From assembly GCA_947623305.1 (NCBI GenBank), contig CANQGQ010000001.1, positions 62,001 to 126,000 on the forward strand: a stretch of 64,000 nt of DNA, given 5' to 3'. Shown here one piece after another: positions 57,159 to 64,000 of the stretch; within the stretch, counting starts at the first letter, position 1, and the number at the start of each line of letters is the position of its first letter. The stretch is from an uncultured Alistipes sp. GTDB taxonomy: Bacteria; Bacteroidota; Bacteroidia; Bacteroidales; Rikenellaceae. A program made the translations under genes and the position numbers. The notes under the pieces are model-generated. The model searched no databases, was not told where the DNA came from, and saw nothing but the letters and a program-made list of their open reading frames with translations.

Positions 57159-58627
57159 CCGATTTGGCGCTTGACGAGGGCGACCGTCTCGCGGAACGCC
57201 TCCAACCGGAACACGGCGGAGAGCAGCACGTAAACGACAATTCCGACTACGATTTCGACCGTCAATCGTCCTGCATCACCGAAAGGCAAGTAGCGCATGG
57301 TCAGCCGCACGGCACCATACATCGCGGCCGTAATGCAGGCGATCGGCAACAACGTCCGCAACAATCGACGGATCGTCAACACGGTGAACCGCATCGAGGC
57401 GGCGACGTTCACCGCCATTTCGCAAAAGGCAATGACGACCAATCCCCAAGCCACGGCCTGCACGCTGACGGGAATCGTCGCAATGAAAACCAACGTCATC
57501 AGACCCTTTTTCAAAAACTCGATGCGCAAGATGATCCGGCCGTCGCTCTTGACCTTCAACACGGTGAAGGCGATCATCGCCACCGGATAGAACAGCCCGA
57601 CCAGACAAATCACCTCGAAATAGGGCACCGCCGACATCCACTTCTGGCCGAGCAACGCGGCGAACAGGTCGGGCGCCACGGCCGAAAGGCCCATCATCAT
57701 CGGGAACAACAGGTAGGCCACGAGCATCACGATCTGCCGATAGCTGTCGGCAAAACGGCACGCATCGCTGCCGACCTTCGCCAAAGCCGGAAAAATGACG
57801 GTCTGCACGGAGAGCATCGTCGAACCGACCGACTGATCCTTGAGCTTCACCGCCTGGTCGAAGGCCCCGAGCACAGCAGTGGGATAGAGCCGTCCGATGA
57901 CGAACTGCGGAATTTTGTTGTAAATCGTGGTAATCAACTCGGTGGACATCAAGCTGAAACTGTATCGGGCCATCTGCCGCAGGGGATTCACTCCGTAAGC
58001 TCTGCCGGAGGGTCGCCACTCGCTGAATCCCCAGAGCAATCCGGCCCGCACGGCCATCTGCAACACGCGCTGGGCGACGACGCTCCATACGCCGCATCCG
58101 GCCAAAGCCAGACCGATTGCGGTAAGTCCGCTGATCAACCATGAAACGAAGGTTACTTTCGAAAGCAGCGCGAACCGGAACTGCCGCGTAAGGATAGCGT
58201 TCTGCACGGCGCACAACGCATTGACCGGCAACAACAAAAAGAAGACCGGCGCCAACGGCACCAATTCGGGCATGTCGTAGAAACGGGCCGCAGCGGGCGC
58301 CGCCGCCACACAAAGCAGATAAAGCGCCACCGAAACTCCGACGTTGAAGAGAAAGACCGATTTGAAATCGGACTGCGACGGCTCCCTGCGGCAGATGAGC
58401 GCCTGCGAGAAACCGCTGTCGACGATGACCAACAACACGGCCGAAACCGCCGTCAGAATCGCCATCAATCCCAAGTCCTCCTGCGTCAACAAACGCAGGA
58501 TAATGAGACTGACGGCCAGCTGCATCAACGTCGTACCGATCTTTTCGGCCAGATTCCAGGCCACGCCGCGCGTTACCTTGTCCCGCAAAGCTCCGGCTCC
58601 TTCACAATCCGTCGGTTCGGGTTTCAT
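57134..58627 (-). CDS. Polysaccharide flippase family protein (Wzx/MATE-like)
   Basis: 497-residue protein with about 12-14 hydrophobic segments and the opening pattern GVAWNLAEKIGTTLMQLAVSL, typical of lipopolysaccharide/O-antigen flippases that move undecaprenyl-linked oligosaccharides across the inner membrane. No glycosyltransferase genes surround it. It follows pyk by 29 nt and ends overlapping the FtsB/DivIC-like gene tail to tail by 25 bp. Confidence 0.88.
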   Translation of the reverse strand: MKPEPTDCEGAGALRDKVTRGVAWNLAEKIGTTLMQLAVSLIILRLLTQEDLGLMAILTAVSAVLLVIVDSGFSQALICRREPSQSDFKSVFLFNVGVSVALYLLCVAAAPAAARFYDMPELVPLAPVFFLLLPVNALCAVQNAILTRQFRFALLSKVTFVSWLISGLTAIGLALAGCGVWSVVAQRVLQMAVRAGLLWGFSEWRPSGRAYGVNPLRQMARYSFSLMSTELITTIYNKIPQFVIGRLYPTAVLGAFDQAVKLKDQSVGSTMLSVQTVIFPALAKVGSDACRFADSYRQIVMLVAYLLFPMMMGLSAVAPDLFAALLGQKWMSAVPYFEVICLVGLFYPVAMIAFTVLKVKSDGRIILRIEFLKKGLMTLVFIATIPVSVQAVAWGLVVIAFCEMAVNVAASMRFTVLTIRRLLRTLLPIACITAAMYGAVRLTMRYLPFGDAGRLTVEIVVGIVVYVLLSAVFRLEAFRETVALVKRQIGQSSSSTM

Positions 58628-58656
58628 AGCGTTCGGATTTTCGTTGCGATTCTATT

Positions 58657-60132
58657 TCAGGCCTCCGCCGTGCCGGCGTCGATTTCGGCATTGCGCCGGC
58701 GAATCGCCTTCACCGGCGCGATTTCGACATACGACGCCCCACCGTCCTCGCCGAAACTGCCGCCTACGATGGCCAGCAGGTCATCTTCGGCGAGTTTGCC
58801 GGACTGGTCGAGAAAATCCATCGCATCGGCCAGAAAGTGATAACGATTGTTCACGCCCCGCTGCCGGAGAATCGGCACGACCCCATAAGAGAGCGCCAGA
58901 ATGCGCTGGGCATGGAGCGTATAGCATACGGCTACGACGGTTTTTCGGCCCCGGAAAGCGGCCACATAACGCCCCGTGCGTCCGCTTTTCGTGTCGAGCA
59001 CCACGCAGCGGATCGCCAGATTGGTCGAGGCCCGCACGGCCGAACGGGCCAACTGCGCCGTGATTTCGTGGTTGACCGAGACCATATTCATGTCGATCAT
59101 CGGCCGGAAATGATCCTCGTCGCGTTCGATCTCCCGCGCCACGCGCGACATGGTTTGCACCGCCTCGGCGGGATAATCGCCCATGGCGGTCTCGTCGCTC
59201 AGCATCACGGCGTCGACCCGTTCGTAGATGGCGCTGGCCACGTCGCTCACCTCGGCCCGCGTCGGACGCGGCGAATGCACCATCGAATAGAGCATCTGCG
59301 TAGCGATGATGACGGGCCGTTTGGCCGCGATGCACCGCTCGACGATCCGTCGCTGGGCATTGGGAATCGCCTCGGCCGGCAGCTCCACGCCCAAATCGCC
59401 GCGAGCCACCATGATGCCGTACGAAGCCTCGATGATTTCGTCGAGGTTGTCCAACCCTTCCTGGTTCTCGATCTTCGAAATGATTTTTATTAAGCTGCCT
59501 TGGGTATCCAGAATGGCTTGTACGGCCTGCACGTCGCGGGCGCTCCGCACGAACGAATGGGCGATGAAATCGACATCGTGCTGCATGGCCCACTCGATGA
59601 ACCGCCGATCCTTCTCCGTTACCGACGGCAGGTCGATGCAGACGCCCGGCACGTTGACGCTCTTGCGCGACCGCAGCGTACCGCCCGCAACGAATTCGCA
59701 TTGCAGTTCGTCGTCGGTTTTGGAGACGACGCGCAGTTCCAGTTCGCCGTCGGCGATCAACATCCGCGCACCGACCGGAATGTCCCGCACGATGGTCGGC
59801 ACATTCATGTAAACGACCTCGTGCGTCGTCTCGTCCGAACCGCTCGAGCCGCGCACCGCCACCCGATCGCCCGTCCGGAACTCGATCCCCGTCCCGTATG
59901 CGGCGGCAACGGCGGTTACCCGAATTTCGGGTCCTTTGGTGTCGAGCATCACGGGAATCGCAGGATTCACCCGATGGACGGTCTCGACGATGTGAGCAGC
60001 CCCCTCCTCGGTAACGTGCGCTGAATTGATGCGCACGACGTCCATGCCCGCATCGCAGAGCTTGCGGACGAACTCTTCCGTTGTCCGGAAGTCCGACAAC
60101 GTGGCGACGATCTTCGTTTTTTTCCGCCCCAT
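58657..60132 (-). CDS. pyk: Pyruvate kinase
   Basis: 491-residue glycolytic enzyme converting PEP + ADP to pyruvate + ATP. Core motifs: MLDTKGPEIR, the catalytic Lys in ISKIENQEGLDN and the metal-binding MVARGDLGVELP. The C-terminal effector domain is present. The start at 60132 (MGRKKTKIVATL) follows the leader TTAATAAAAGT; the 18-residue upstream extension is AT-rich and not conserved. Residues in GSLIKII use TTA ATA AAA. Confidence 0.96.
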   Translation of the reverse strand: MGRKKTKIVATLSDFRTTEEFVRKLCDAGMDVVRINSAHVTEEGAAHIVETVHRVNPAIPVMLDTKGPEIRVTAVAAAYGTGIEFRTGDRVAVRGSSGSDETTHEVVYMNVPTIVRDIPVGARMLIADGELELRVVSKTDDELQCEFVAGGTLRSRKSVNVPGVCIDLPSVTEKDRRFIEWAMQHDVDFIAHSFVRSARDVQAVQAILDTQGSLIKIISKIENQEGLDNLDEIIEASYGIMVARGDLGVELPAEAIPNAQRRIVERCIAAKRPVIIATQMLYSMVHSPRPTRAEVSDVASAIYERVDAVMLSDETAMGDYPAEAVQTMSRVAREIERDEDHFRPMIDMNMVSVNHEITAQLARSAVRASTNLAIRCVVLDTKSGRTGRYVAAFRGRKTVVAVCYTLHAQRILALSYGVVPILRQRGVNNRYHFLADAMDFLDQSGKLAEDDLLAIVGGSFGEDGGASYVEIAPVKAIRRRNAEIDAGTAEA

Positions 60133-60148
60133 ACTTTTATTAATTGGT

Positions 60149-60201
60149 TGGAATGCTAATACCTTATTAAATAATCGGAATACCAATACCTTTATTTATC
60201 A
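60149..60201. repeat. Short direct repeats in the pyk leader
   Basis: Two copies of GGAATnCnAATACCTT (starting 60150 and about 60179) on the + strand, spaced about 29 nt, upstream of the minus-strand pyk start. The proximal copy on the minus strand (GGTATTAGCATTCC then ACC then TTAATAAAA) also occurs before ureE at 30131. Possibly a shared operator or leader element. Confidence 0.5.
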
Positions 60202-60269
60202 GCGGCTCCGAAGAACCGCGCGAGCCGCAGCCTCGGCGAGCGGAACCTCGCATCGAACAGGCGAAATGC

Positions 60270-60701
60270 TTACTCGCCGATCCGCTCCAACAACGCTTCG
60301 ATTCCCAACCGATAGGAATCCAGTCCGAATCCCATCACGGAACCGATGACCACCGGCGCGAGCAACGACGTATGGCGAAACTCCTCGCGGGCCAAAATCG
60401 ACGAAATATGCACCTCGACGACGGGCACCGACACGGCCGACACGGCATCGCGCAAAGCCACCGACGTATGGGTATATCCGCCGGCATTGAGCACCACGCC
60501 GTCGTACGTGCCGTCGGCCTGCTGGATGGCGTCGATCAACGCCCCCTCGTGATTGGACTGAAAATAATCCAATGCGACGCGCGGATAACGGGCCTTCAAC
60601 CGCTCGAAAAAATCCTCGAAACGCTGCGTGCCGTAGACCTCCGTATCGCGCCGCCCCTGAAGGTTCAGGTTGGGCCCGTTCAATATCCGTATTTTCTTCA
60701 T
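60270..60701 (-). CDS. aroQ: 3-dehydroquinate dehydratase, type II
   Basis: 143-residue dodecameric dehydratase of the shikimate pathway. NGPNLNLQGRRDTEVYG (active-site Arg and Tyr), FQSNHEG, GGYTHTSVALRDA, and EVHISSILAREEFRH (catalytic His region) are all intact. The start at 60701 gives the family length; a longer in-frame reading upstream crosses the divergent promoter. It is 137 nt upstream of pyk on the same strand. Confidence 0.96.
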   Translation of the reverse strand: MKKIRILNGPNLNLQGRRDTEVYGTQRFEDFFERLKARYPRVALDYFQSNHEGALIDAIQQADGTYDGVVLNAGGYTHTSVALRDAVSAVSVPVVEVHISSILAREEFRHTSLLAPVVIGSVMGFGLDSYRLGIEALLERIGE

Positions 60702-60727
60702 CCTATCGGGCGAAAGTTTATCGTCAA

Positions 60728-60765
60728 CAAAGGTACCGATAATTTCCGAATTATCCTTACCTTTG
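60728..60765. promoter_or_regulatory. Symmetric divergent promoter region of aroQ and thiL
   Basis: TACCTTTG boxes face outwards on both strands (60728-60735 minus, 60758-60765 plus). Between them lies a perfect inverted repeat GATAATT-TCCG-AATTATC (60738-60755). The boxes plus the inner palindrome make nearly the whole 38 bp symmetric, a possible shared operator. Confidence 0.6.
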
Positions 60766-60782
60766 TTCGGATTACTCCTTTC

Positions 60783-61736
60783 ATGATTCATGCCATGACG
60801 GAATTCGGTTTCATCGAACAAATAGCGGCCCGCTTCGCCGCACTCCCCGCCAACGGATTCGAGGGCATCGGCGACGATTGTGCCGTGCTGCCCATCGGAA
60901 ACCACGAGGCGCTGCTCTTCACGACCGACCTGCTGACCGAAGGGGTGCATTTTCTGCGGGCCGCTACGTCGGCCCGCGAACTGGGACGCAAATCGCTGGC
61001 CGTCAATCTGAGCGATGTGGCGGCGATGGGCGGACGTCCCGTTGCGACACTGCTTTCGCTTTCGCTGCCGGCCGATACGACCGACAACTGGGCCGCCGAA
61101 TTCATGGAGGGTTATCGGGAACTCAGCGAACGATTCGGCGCAGCGCTGGTCGGCGGCGACACGACCCGTTCGAACAGCGGCATCGTCATCAATGTAACGG
61201 CTATCGGACGCACCGAGACGTCGCACATCAAACGACGCAGCGACGCACGTACGGGCGATACGATTTTCGTGTCAGGCGAATTGGGCGCCTCGGGAGCTGG
61301 ACTTGCCGACCTGCTCGCAGGCCGCTGCAACACGCCCTTGGCAGCCATCCACCGCAATCCCGAACCGCAGGTGGCCGAGGGCCTCTGGCTCGGAACGAGG
61401 CCGGAAGTACGTGCCATGATGGATTTGTCCGACGGCTTGGCCTCGGACATTCGCCACATCCTCGAACGTTCGCGCTGCGGAGCCGAACTCGACACGGAAC
61501 GGATTCCCTGCGCAGCGGGTGCCGACCTGCGGCAGGCCGTCTGCGGCGGCGAAGATTACAAACTGCTACTGACAGCGGACGCCGCACACTCGGAACAACT
61601 GGCGGCGGATTATCGGGCACGATTCGGGGCACCGCTGTATGCGGTCGGGCGCATCACGGACGGTGGGGGCCTGGTCTGGCGCGAAAACGGCCGGCCGATC
61701 GCTCCTTCGTGGCAGGGATTCCGCCACTTCGATTGA
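60783..61736 (+). CDS. thiL: Thiamine-monophosphate kinase
   Basis: About 317-residue ATP-dependent kinase making thiamine diphosphate from the monophosphate. GIGDDCAVLPIG (metal/phosphate binding), TTDLLTEGVHF, KSLAVNLSDVAAMGG, VGGDTTRSN and MDLSDGLASDIRHI are characteristic. ATG at 60783 is taken; ATG at 60795 (MTEFGFIEQI) is equally plausible. No TPP riboswitch was seen in the short leader. Confidence 0.95.
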   Translation: MIHAMTEFGFIEQIAARFAALPANGFEGIGDDCAVLPIGNHEALLFTTDLLTEGVHFLRAATSARELGRKSLAVNLSDVAAMGGRPVATLLSLSLPADTTDNWAAEFMEGYRELSERFGAALVGGDTTRSNSGIVINVTAIGRTETSHIKRRSDARTGDTIFVSGELGASGAGLADLLAGRCNTPLAAIHRNPEPQVAEGLWLGTRPEVRAMMDLSDGLASDIRHILERSRCGAELDTERIPCAAGADLRQAVCGGEDYKLLLTADAAHSEQLAADYRARFGAPLYAVGRITDGGGLVWRENGRPIAPSWQGFRHFD

Positions 61737-62070
61737 CCGAAACATCCCACGGAATTCAAAATTATCGGCGACGCAAAGAGTCGCATCATTGAATCCGACC
61801 GGATATCGGAGCCGTCAAACGAATGGTTTTTAAGAAAACTGCCTTTTTTGCTTATGTCGTACCTTTTGAGTGCCAAAAGGTACCGAAAACCATCCGCACG
61901 GTTAAAATTGCGGGAATTCTCGGGGTCGTTCACTGAACGAACACGAAAGACTGCGCTTTTCGCACGTTCGTTCCGGGCGTTCCGCCCCCTCGACCTCTTT
62001 ATCCGCAATTTTCACAGTGCGGAAGCTATGGTGCGGCTCACAGAGCCGCCGATAATTCCGAACGGTGAAT
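61737..62070. other. Gene-free stretch with hairpins upstream of small RNA copy 2
   Basis: No protein gene is supported, although one frame stays open for 75 codons. It contains a perfect 10-bp hairpin GTACCTTTTG-AGTGC-CAAAAGGTAC (61859-61883) and GCGGCTC-ACA-GAGCCGC (62031-62047). It could be a decayed gene or a repeat whose other copies lie outside the window. Confidence 0.5.
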
Positions 62071-62101
62071 TTTGAATTATGAATTTATTATAGTATCTTT
62101 G
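62071..62101 (+). promoter_or_regulatory. Promoter of structured RNA copy 2
   Basis: TTTG at 62071-62074, 19-nt spacer, TATCTTTG at 62094-62101. It matches the Bacteroidota consensus and holds the same position as the promoter of copy 1. Confidence 0.85.
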
Positions 62102-62105
62102 TCGC

Positions 62106-62278
62106 AGACATATTGAAAGCGCATCGGCTTTTCTTCTGTATTCAAAACTTGGACATTTTGACAAAAGAAGAATTTAAGTTGATGCTCGCGCCGTTTTTAG
62201 GCGTGGGCATTTCTTCAATCTTCTTTTGTGGGCAGTCCAAGGCCTTGAATACGGGTTGAGTGATTTGCCCGCTTTTTT
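62106..62278 (+). ncRNA. Structured small RNA, copy 2 of the duplicated pair
   Basis: About 173 nt, collinear with 22085-22260. Long stem 62136-62145 (CTGTATTCAA) with 62245-62254 (TTGAATACGG) replaces CTTTAACCGA/TCGGTTAAGG of copy 1; four of ten pairs differ by changes on both sides. Conserved unpaired blocks include GACATAYTGAAAGCGCATCG, GTTGATGCTCGCG and GGGTTGAGTGATTTGCCCGC, and the 3' T-run is kept. Both promoter and terminator are intact, so both copies are probably expressed. Family assignment is open (6S-like or Bacteroidales-1-like). Confidence 0.85.
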
Positions 62279-62283
62279 ATTAA

Positions 62284-62469
62284 TAACTAGTACGGATATT
62301 AACTGGTACGGATCGCGAGGTTTCAAGGGAAAAACGGTCGGCAGCGAAGATGACATTCCTAAGCAAGTCGACGTTCTACCGCATAGGGAACCCCGTTCAA
62401 ACGGGGCGGGCCGAACCGGCAGGAGAACCCCCATCTTACGTTTCGGTCATTCTGATTGCCCTTAATAAT
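62284..62469. other. Intergenic stretch after small RNA copy 2
   Basis: Contains two short motifs of the form AACTRGTACGGAT (about 62286-62296 and 62300-62311), then the 3' half of the dispersed repeat. No gene seen. Confidence 0.6.
62313..62431. repeat. Dispersed intergenic repeat, 3' half (copy 2)
   Basis: Matches about 21833-21955: shared blocks GGCAGCGAAGA, AAGCA, CTACCGCAT, GGGAAC, CGGG and GGAGAAC in the same order and spacing. The hairpin after GGGAAC is CCCCG-loop-CGGGG here and CTGCTTTT-AAAAGCAG there, so the stem is conserved but the sequence is not. Confidence 0.7.
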
Positions 62470-63912
62470 TCAGGCCTTCGGCAGAATGATCGTCTCGGTT
62501 CCCGGCTGCGTTCGGCCCGCTTTTTCAACGAGCCCCTGCTCCGCCGCGACCTGCTCCATCAACGCATAAGCCGCGTCGTAATCGTTCGGAATCCGCCCGT
62601 CGAGAATCGCCTCCTTGATGACCTCCTTGATTTCGCCGATCATGCGGCACGGCCCGATTCCGTAAGTCCGCATGATGATTTCGCCCGTGATGGGCGGCTG
62701 GAAATTGCGGATGCGGTCGCGTTCCTCCAAATCCTTCATCTTGCGGCGCACCAGCTCGAAATTGGCCATGTAACGCTTCACCTTCGCGTCGATGCCCGAC
62801 GTGATGTCCGCCTCGCACAGGGTCATCAAAGCCTCCACGTCGTCGCCCGCCTCGAACAACAGCCGCCGCACGGCCGAATCGGTTACCATATCCTCCGACA
62901 GGATGATGGGCCGCAGATGGAGGAAAACCAACTTCTGCACGAACTTCATGTGTTCGTTCAACGGTAGTTTCATACGCCGGAAGATTGCAGGCACCATCTT
63001 CGACCCCAGCACCTCGTGGCCGTGGAACGTCCAGCCCGTCTTCGGGTCGAAAGCCTTGGTCAACGGCTTGGCGATGTCATGCAGCACGGCAGCCCACCGC
63101 AACCAAAGGTCGTCGGAACGCTTCGAAACGTTGTCTAAAACTTTGAGCGTATGAATAAAATTATCCTTGTGGGCATGCTGGCCGCGCCGCTCGACCCCTT
63201 TCAACGCGTGCATCTCCGGAAATATCCGCTCCAGCAATCCGGTGAGTTCGAGCAACTCAAAGCCCATCGACGGCACGGGCGACAGTACGATTTTGTTCAG
63301 TTCGGCGATGATCCGTTCGCGCGAGACGATGCGGATGCGTTGGGCATTGCGGGCGATGGCGTCGAACGTCTCCTCCTCAAGCGAAAAGCCCAACTGCGCG
63401 GCGAAACGGATGCCGCGCATCATGCGCAACGGATCGTCCGAAAAGGTGATGTCGGGATCGCACGGCGTGCGGATGATGCCGTGTTCGAGGTCGTACATGC
63501 CGTCGAACGGATCGACCAATTCGCCGAAATCGCGTTCGTTGAGGGACCACGCCAGCGCATTGATCGTAAAGTCGCGGCGCAGCTGATCGTCCTCGAGCGT
63601 ACCGGCTTCGACCTGCGGTTTGCGCGAATCGCGGGTGTAGGATTCGCGACGGGCCCCGACGAACTCCAACTCCACTCCATGGAACCGCAACATGGCGGTG
63701 CCGAAGGTCTTGAATACCGAAAGCCGGGTATGCAACTCGTCGGCGAGCGCCTGCGCGACGTCGATGCCGCTTCCGACCACCACCACATCGACGTCGGTCG
63801 AAGGCCGATGCAGATAATGATCGCGCACGTAACCGCCCACGACATAAGCATCGACGCCTTTCGCGCGAGCGATGCGCGAAATCCGACGGAAGATGGGATC
63901 GGAAAATTCCAC
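62470..63912 (-). CDS. CCA tRNA nucleotidyltransferase / poly(A) polymerase family protein with HD domain
   Basis: About 480 residues. Nucleotidyltransferase head: VVGGYVRDHYL and DVDVVVVG (catalytic Asp pair), RRDFTINALAWSL, and RMMRGIRFAAQLGF; then an HD phosphohydrolase-type domain (LHDIAKP, FHGHEVLGS). This combination is typical of CCA-adding enzymes that repair tRNA 3' ends, though such proteins may be A-adding in some lineages. Start taken at GTG 63912 (then EFSDPIFRRISR), 11 nt after the upstream gene's stop; TTG at 63957 would overlap that gene. Confidence 0.9.
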   Translation of the reverse strand: MEFSDPIFRRISRIARAKGVDAYVVGGYVRDHYLHRPSTDVDVVVVGSGIDVAQALADELHTRLSVFKTFGTAMLRFHGVELEFVGARRESYTRDSRKPQVEAGTLEDDQLRRDFTINALAWSLNERDFGELVDPFDGMYDLEHGIIRTPCDPDITFSDDPLRMMRGIRFAAQLGFSLEEETFDAIARNAQRIRIVSRERIIAELNKIVLSPVPSMGFELLELTGLLERIFPEMHALKGVERRGQHAHKDNFIHTLKVLDNVSKRSDDLWLRWAAVLHDIAKPLTKAFDPKTGWTFHGHEVLGSKMVPAIFRRMKLPLNEHMKFVQKLVFLHLRPIILSEDMVTDSAVRRLLFEAGDDVEALMTLCEADITSGIDAKVKRYMANFELVRRKMKDLEERDRIRNFQPPITGEIIMRTYGIGPCRMIGEIKEVIKEAILDGRIPNDYDAAYALMEQVAAEQGLVEKAGRTQPGTETIILPKA

Positions 63913-63923
63913 GGTGCGGCGTG

Positions 63924-64000
63924 TTATTTCACGTATTTTTCGATCGCCTGCTTCCAAACCAAATAGCCGGGCCCCATCAGATGCAGGCCGTCGTTCGTGT
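63924..64000 (-). CDS. SGNH/GDSL-type hydrolase, C-terminal end only
   Basis: The frame is open to the window edge and ends at 63924. The visible residues NDGLHLMGPGYLVW contain the DGLH block of SGNH hydrolases, where Asp and His complete the catalytic triad. The remainder lies beyond the window, so substrate and full length are unknown. It is the upstream neighbour of the nucleotidyltransferase gene. Confidence 0.65.
   Translation of the reverse strand, partial: TNDGLHLMGPGYLVWKQAIEKYVK

Noticed and set aside
61848..62075. 75-codon open frame
   Set aside because: No leader, no recognisable domain, Arg-rich, and it contains strong hairpins; treated as part of a non-coding stretch.

Overview
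The window looks like a GC-rich member of the Bacteroidota, most likely an Alistipes/Rikenellaceae-type gut bacterium. That placement is an inference. It rests on many exact Bacteroidota-type promoters (TTTG, about 20 nt, TAnnTTTG), A-rich leaders instead of Shine-Dalgarno sites, SPII-type lipoproteins, a TonB-dependent receptor with a carboxypeptidase-like N-terminal domain, and the family-level look of the proteins. No phage, insertion sequence, CRISPR array, tRNA or rRNA gene was found.

Layout. 1-7710 (+): methionine/folate block (3'-complete metH, metF), an M20 amidohydrolase and rnr. 7828-12186 (-): two tandem M3 metallopeptidase lipoproteins. 12381-13094 (+): rsmE. 13305-20517 (+): six tightly coupled genes for a membrane complex related to hydrogenase-4/complex I, followed by two half-size chromate transporters (20526-21691). 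21692-22457: gene-free stretch with a dispersed repeat, a structured small RNA gene and a second candidate small RNA. 22458-25219 (-): a methyltransferase and a U32 protein. 25318-26880 (+): serS and a 2[4Fe-4S] ferredoxin. 26955-27332 (-): crcB. 27540-36505 (+): an 11-gene urease block: ureABC, ureEFGD, urea channel, and a nickel/cobalt ECF transporter. 36561-42136: a lipoprotein (-), an MBL-fold hydrolase (+), then rlmI, a DEDDy exonuclease and recQ (-). 42230-45478 (+): a metal-handling operon (Cys/His-rich exported protein, TonB receptor, HMA protein). 45611-51165 (-): DUF349 protein, pyrG, yidC. 51299-51985 (+): orphan response regulator. 52279-55640 (+): ackA, ptb, buk. 55686-57158 (+): hpt, queE and a DivIC/FtsB-like protein. 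57134-60701 (-): aroQ, pyk and a polysaccharide flippase. 60783-61736 (+): thiL. 61737-62469: gene-free stretch with a second copy of the small RNA and half of the repeat. 62470-63912 (-): a CCA-adding-type nucleotidyltransferase. 63924-64000 (-): the C-terminal end of an SGNH-type hydrolase.

How the genes work together. The urease block is self-contained: the channel admits urea, the ECF transporter supplies nickel, UreEFGD assemble the metallocentre and UreABC hydrolyse urea. The hydrogenase-4-like complex keeps its ion-pumping membrane subunits. However, its large subunit has lost all four cysteines that hold a NiFe centre, and its NuoB-like subunit has lost most Fe-S ligands. It is therefore probably not a hydrogenase but an energy-converting-hydrogenase-related (Ehr) complex with an unknown electron partner. 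ackA-ptb-buk suggests acyl-phosphate/acyl-CoA energy metabolism.

The strongest unexplained signals are: (1) the two copies of a ~175-nt RNA with compensatory base-pair changes and intact promoters and terminators, 40 kb apart; (2) the degenerate hydrogenase-like complex; (3) a 9-mer, TTAATAAAA, present at 15 sites in both intergenic and coding DNA, four times as the in-frame rare codons TTA ATA AAA; (4) a composite ~245-nt intergenic repeat found once whole and twice as halves.
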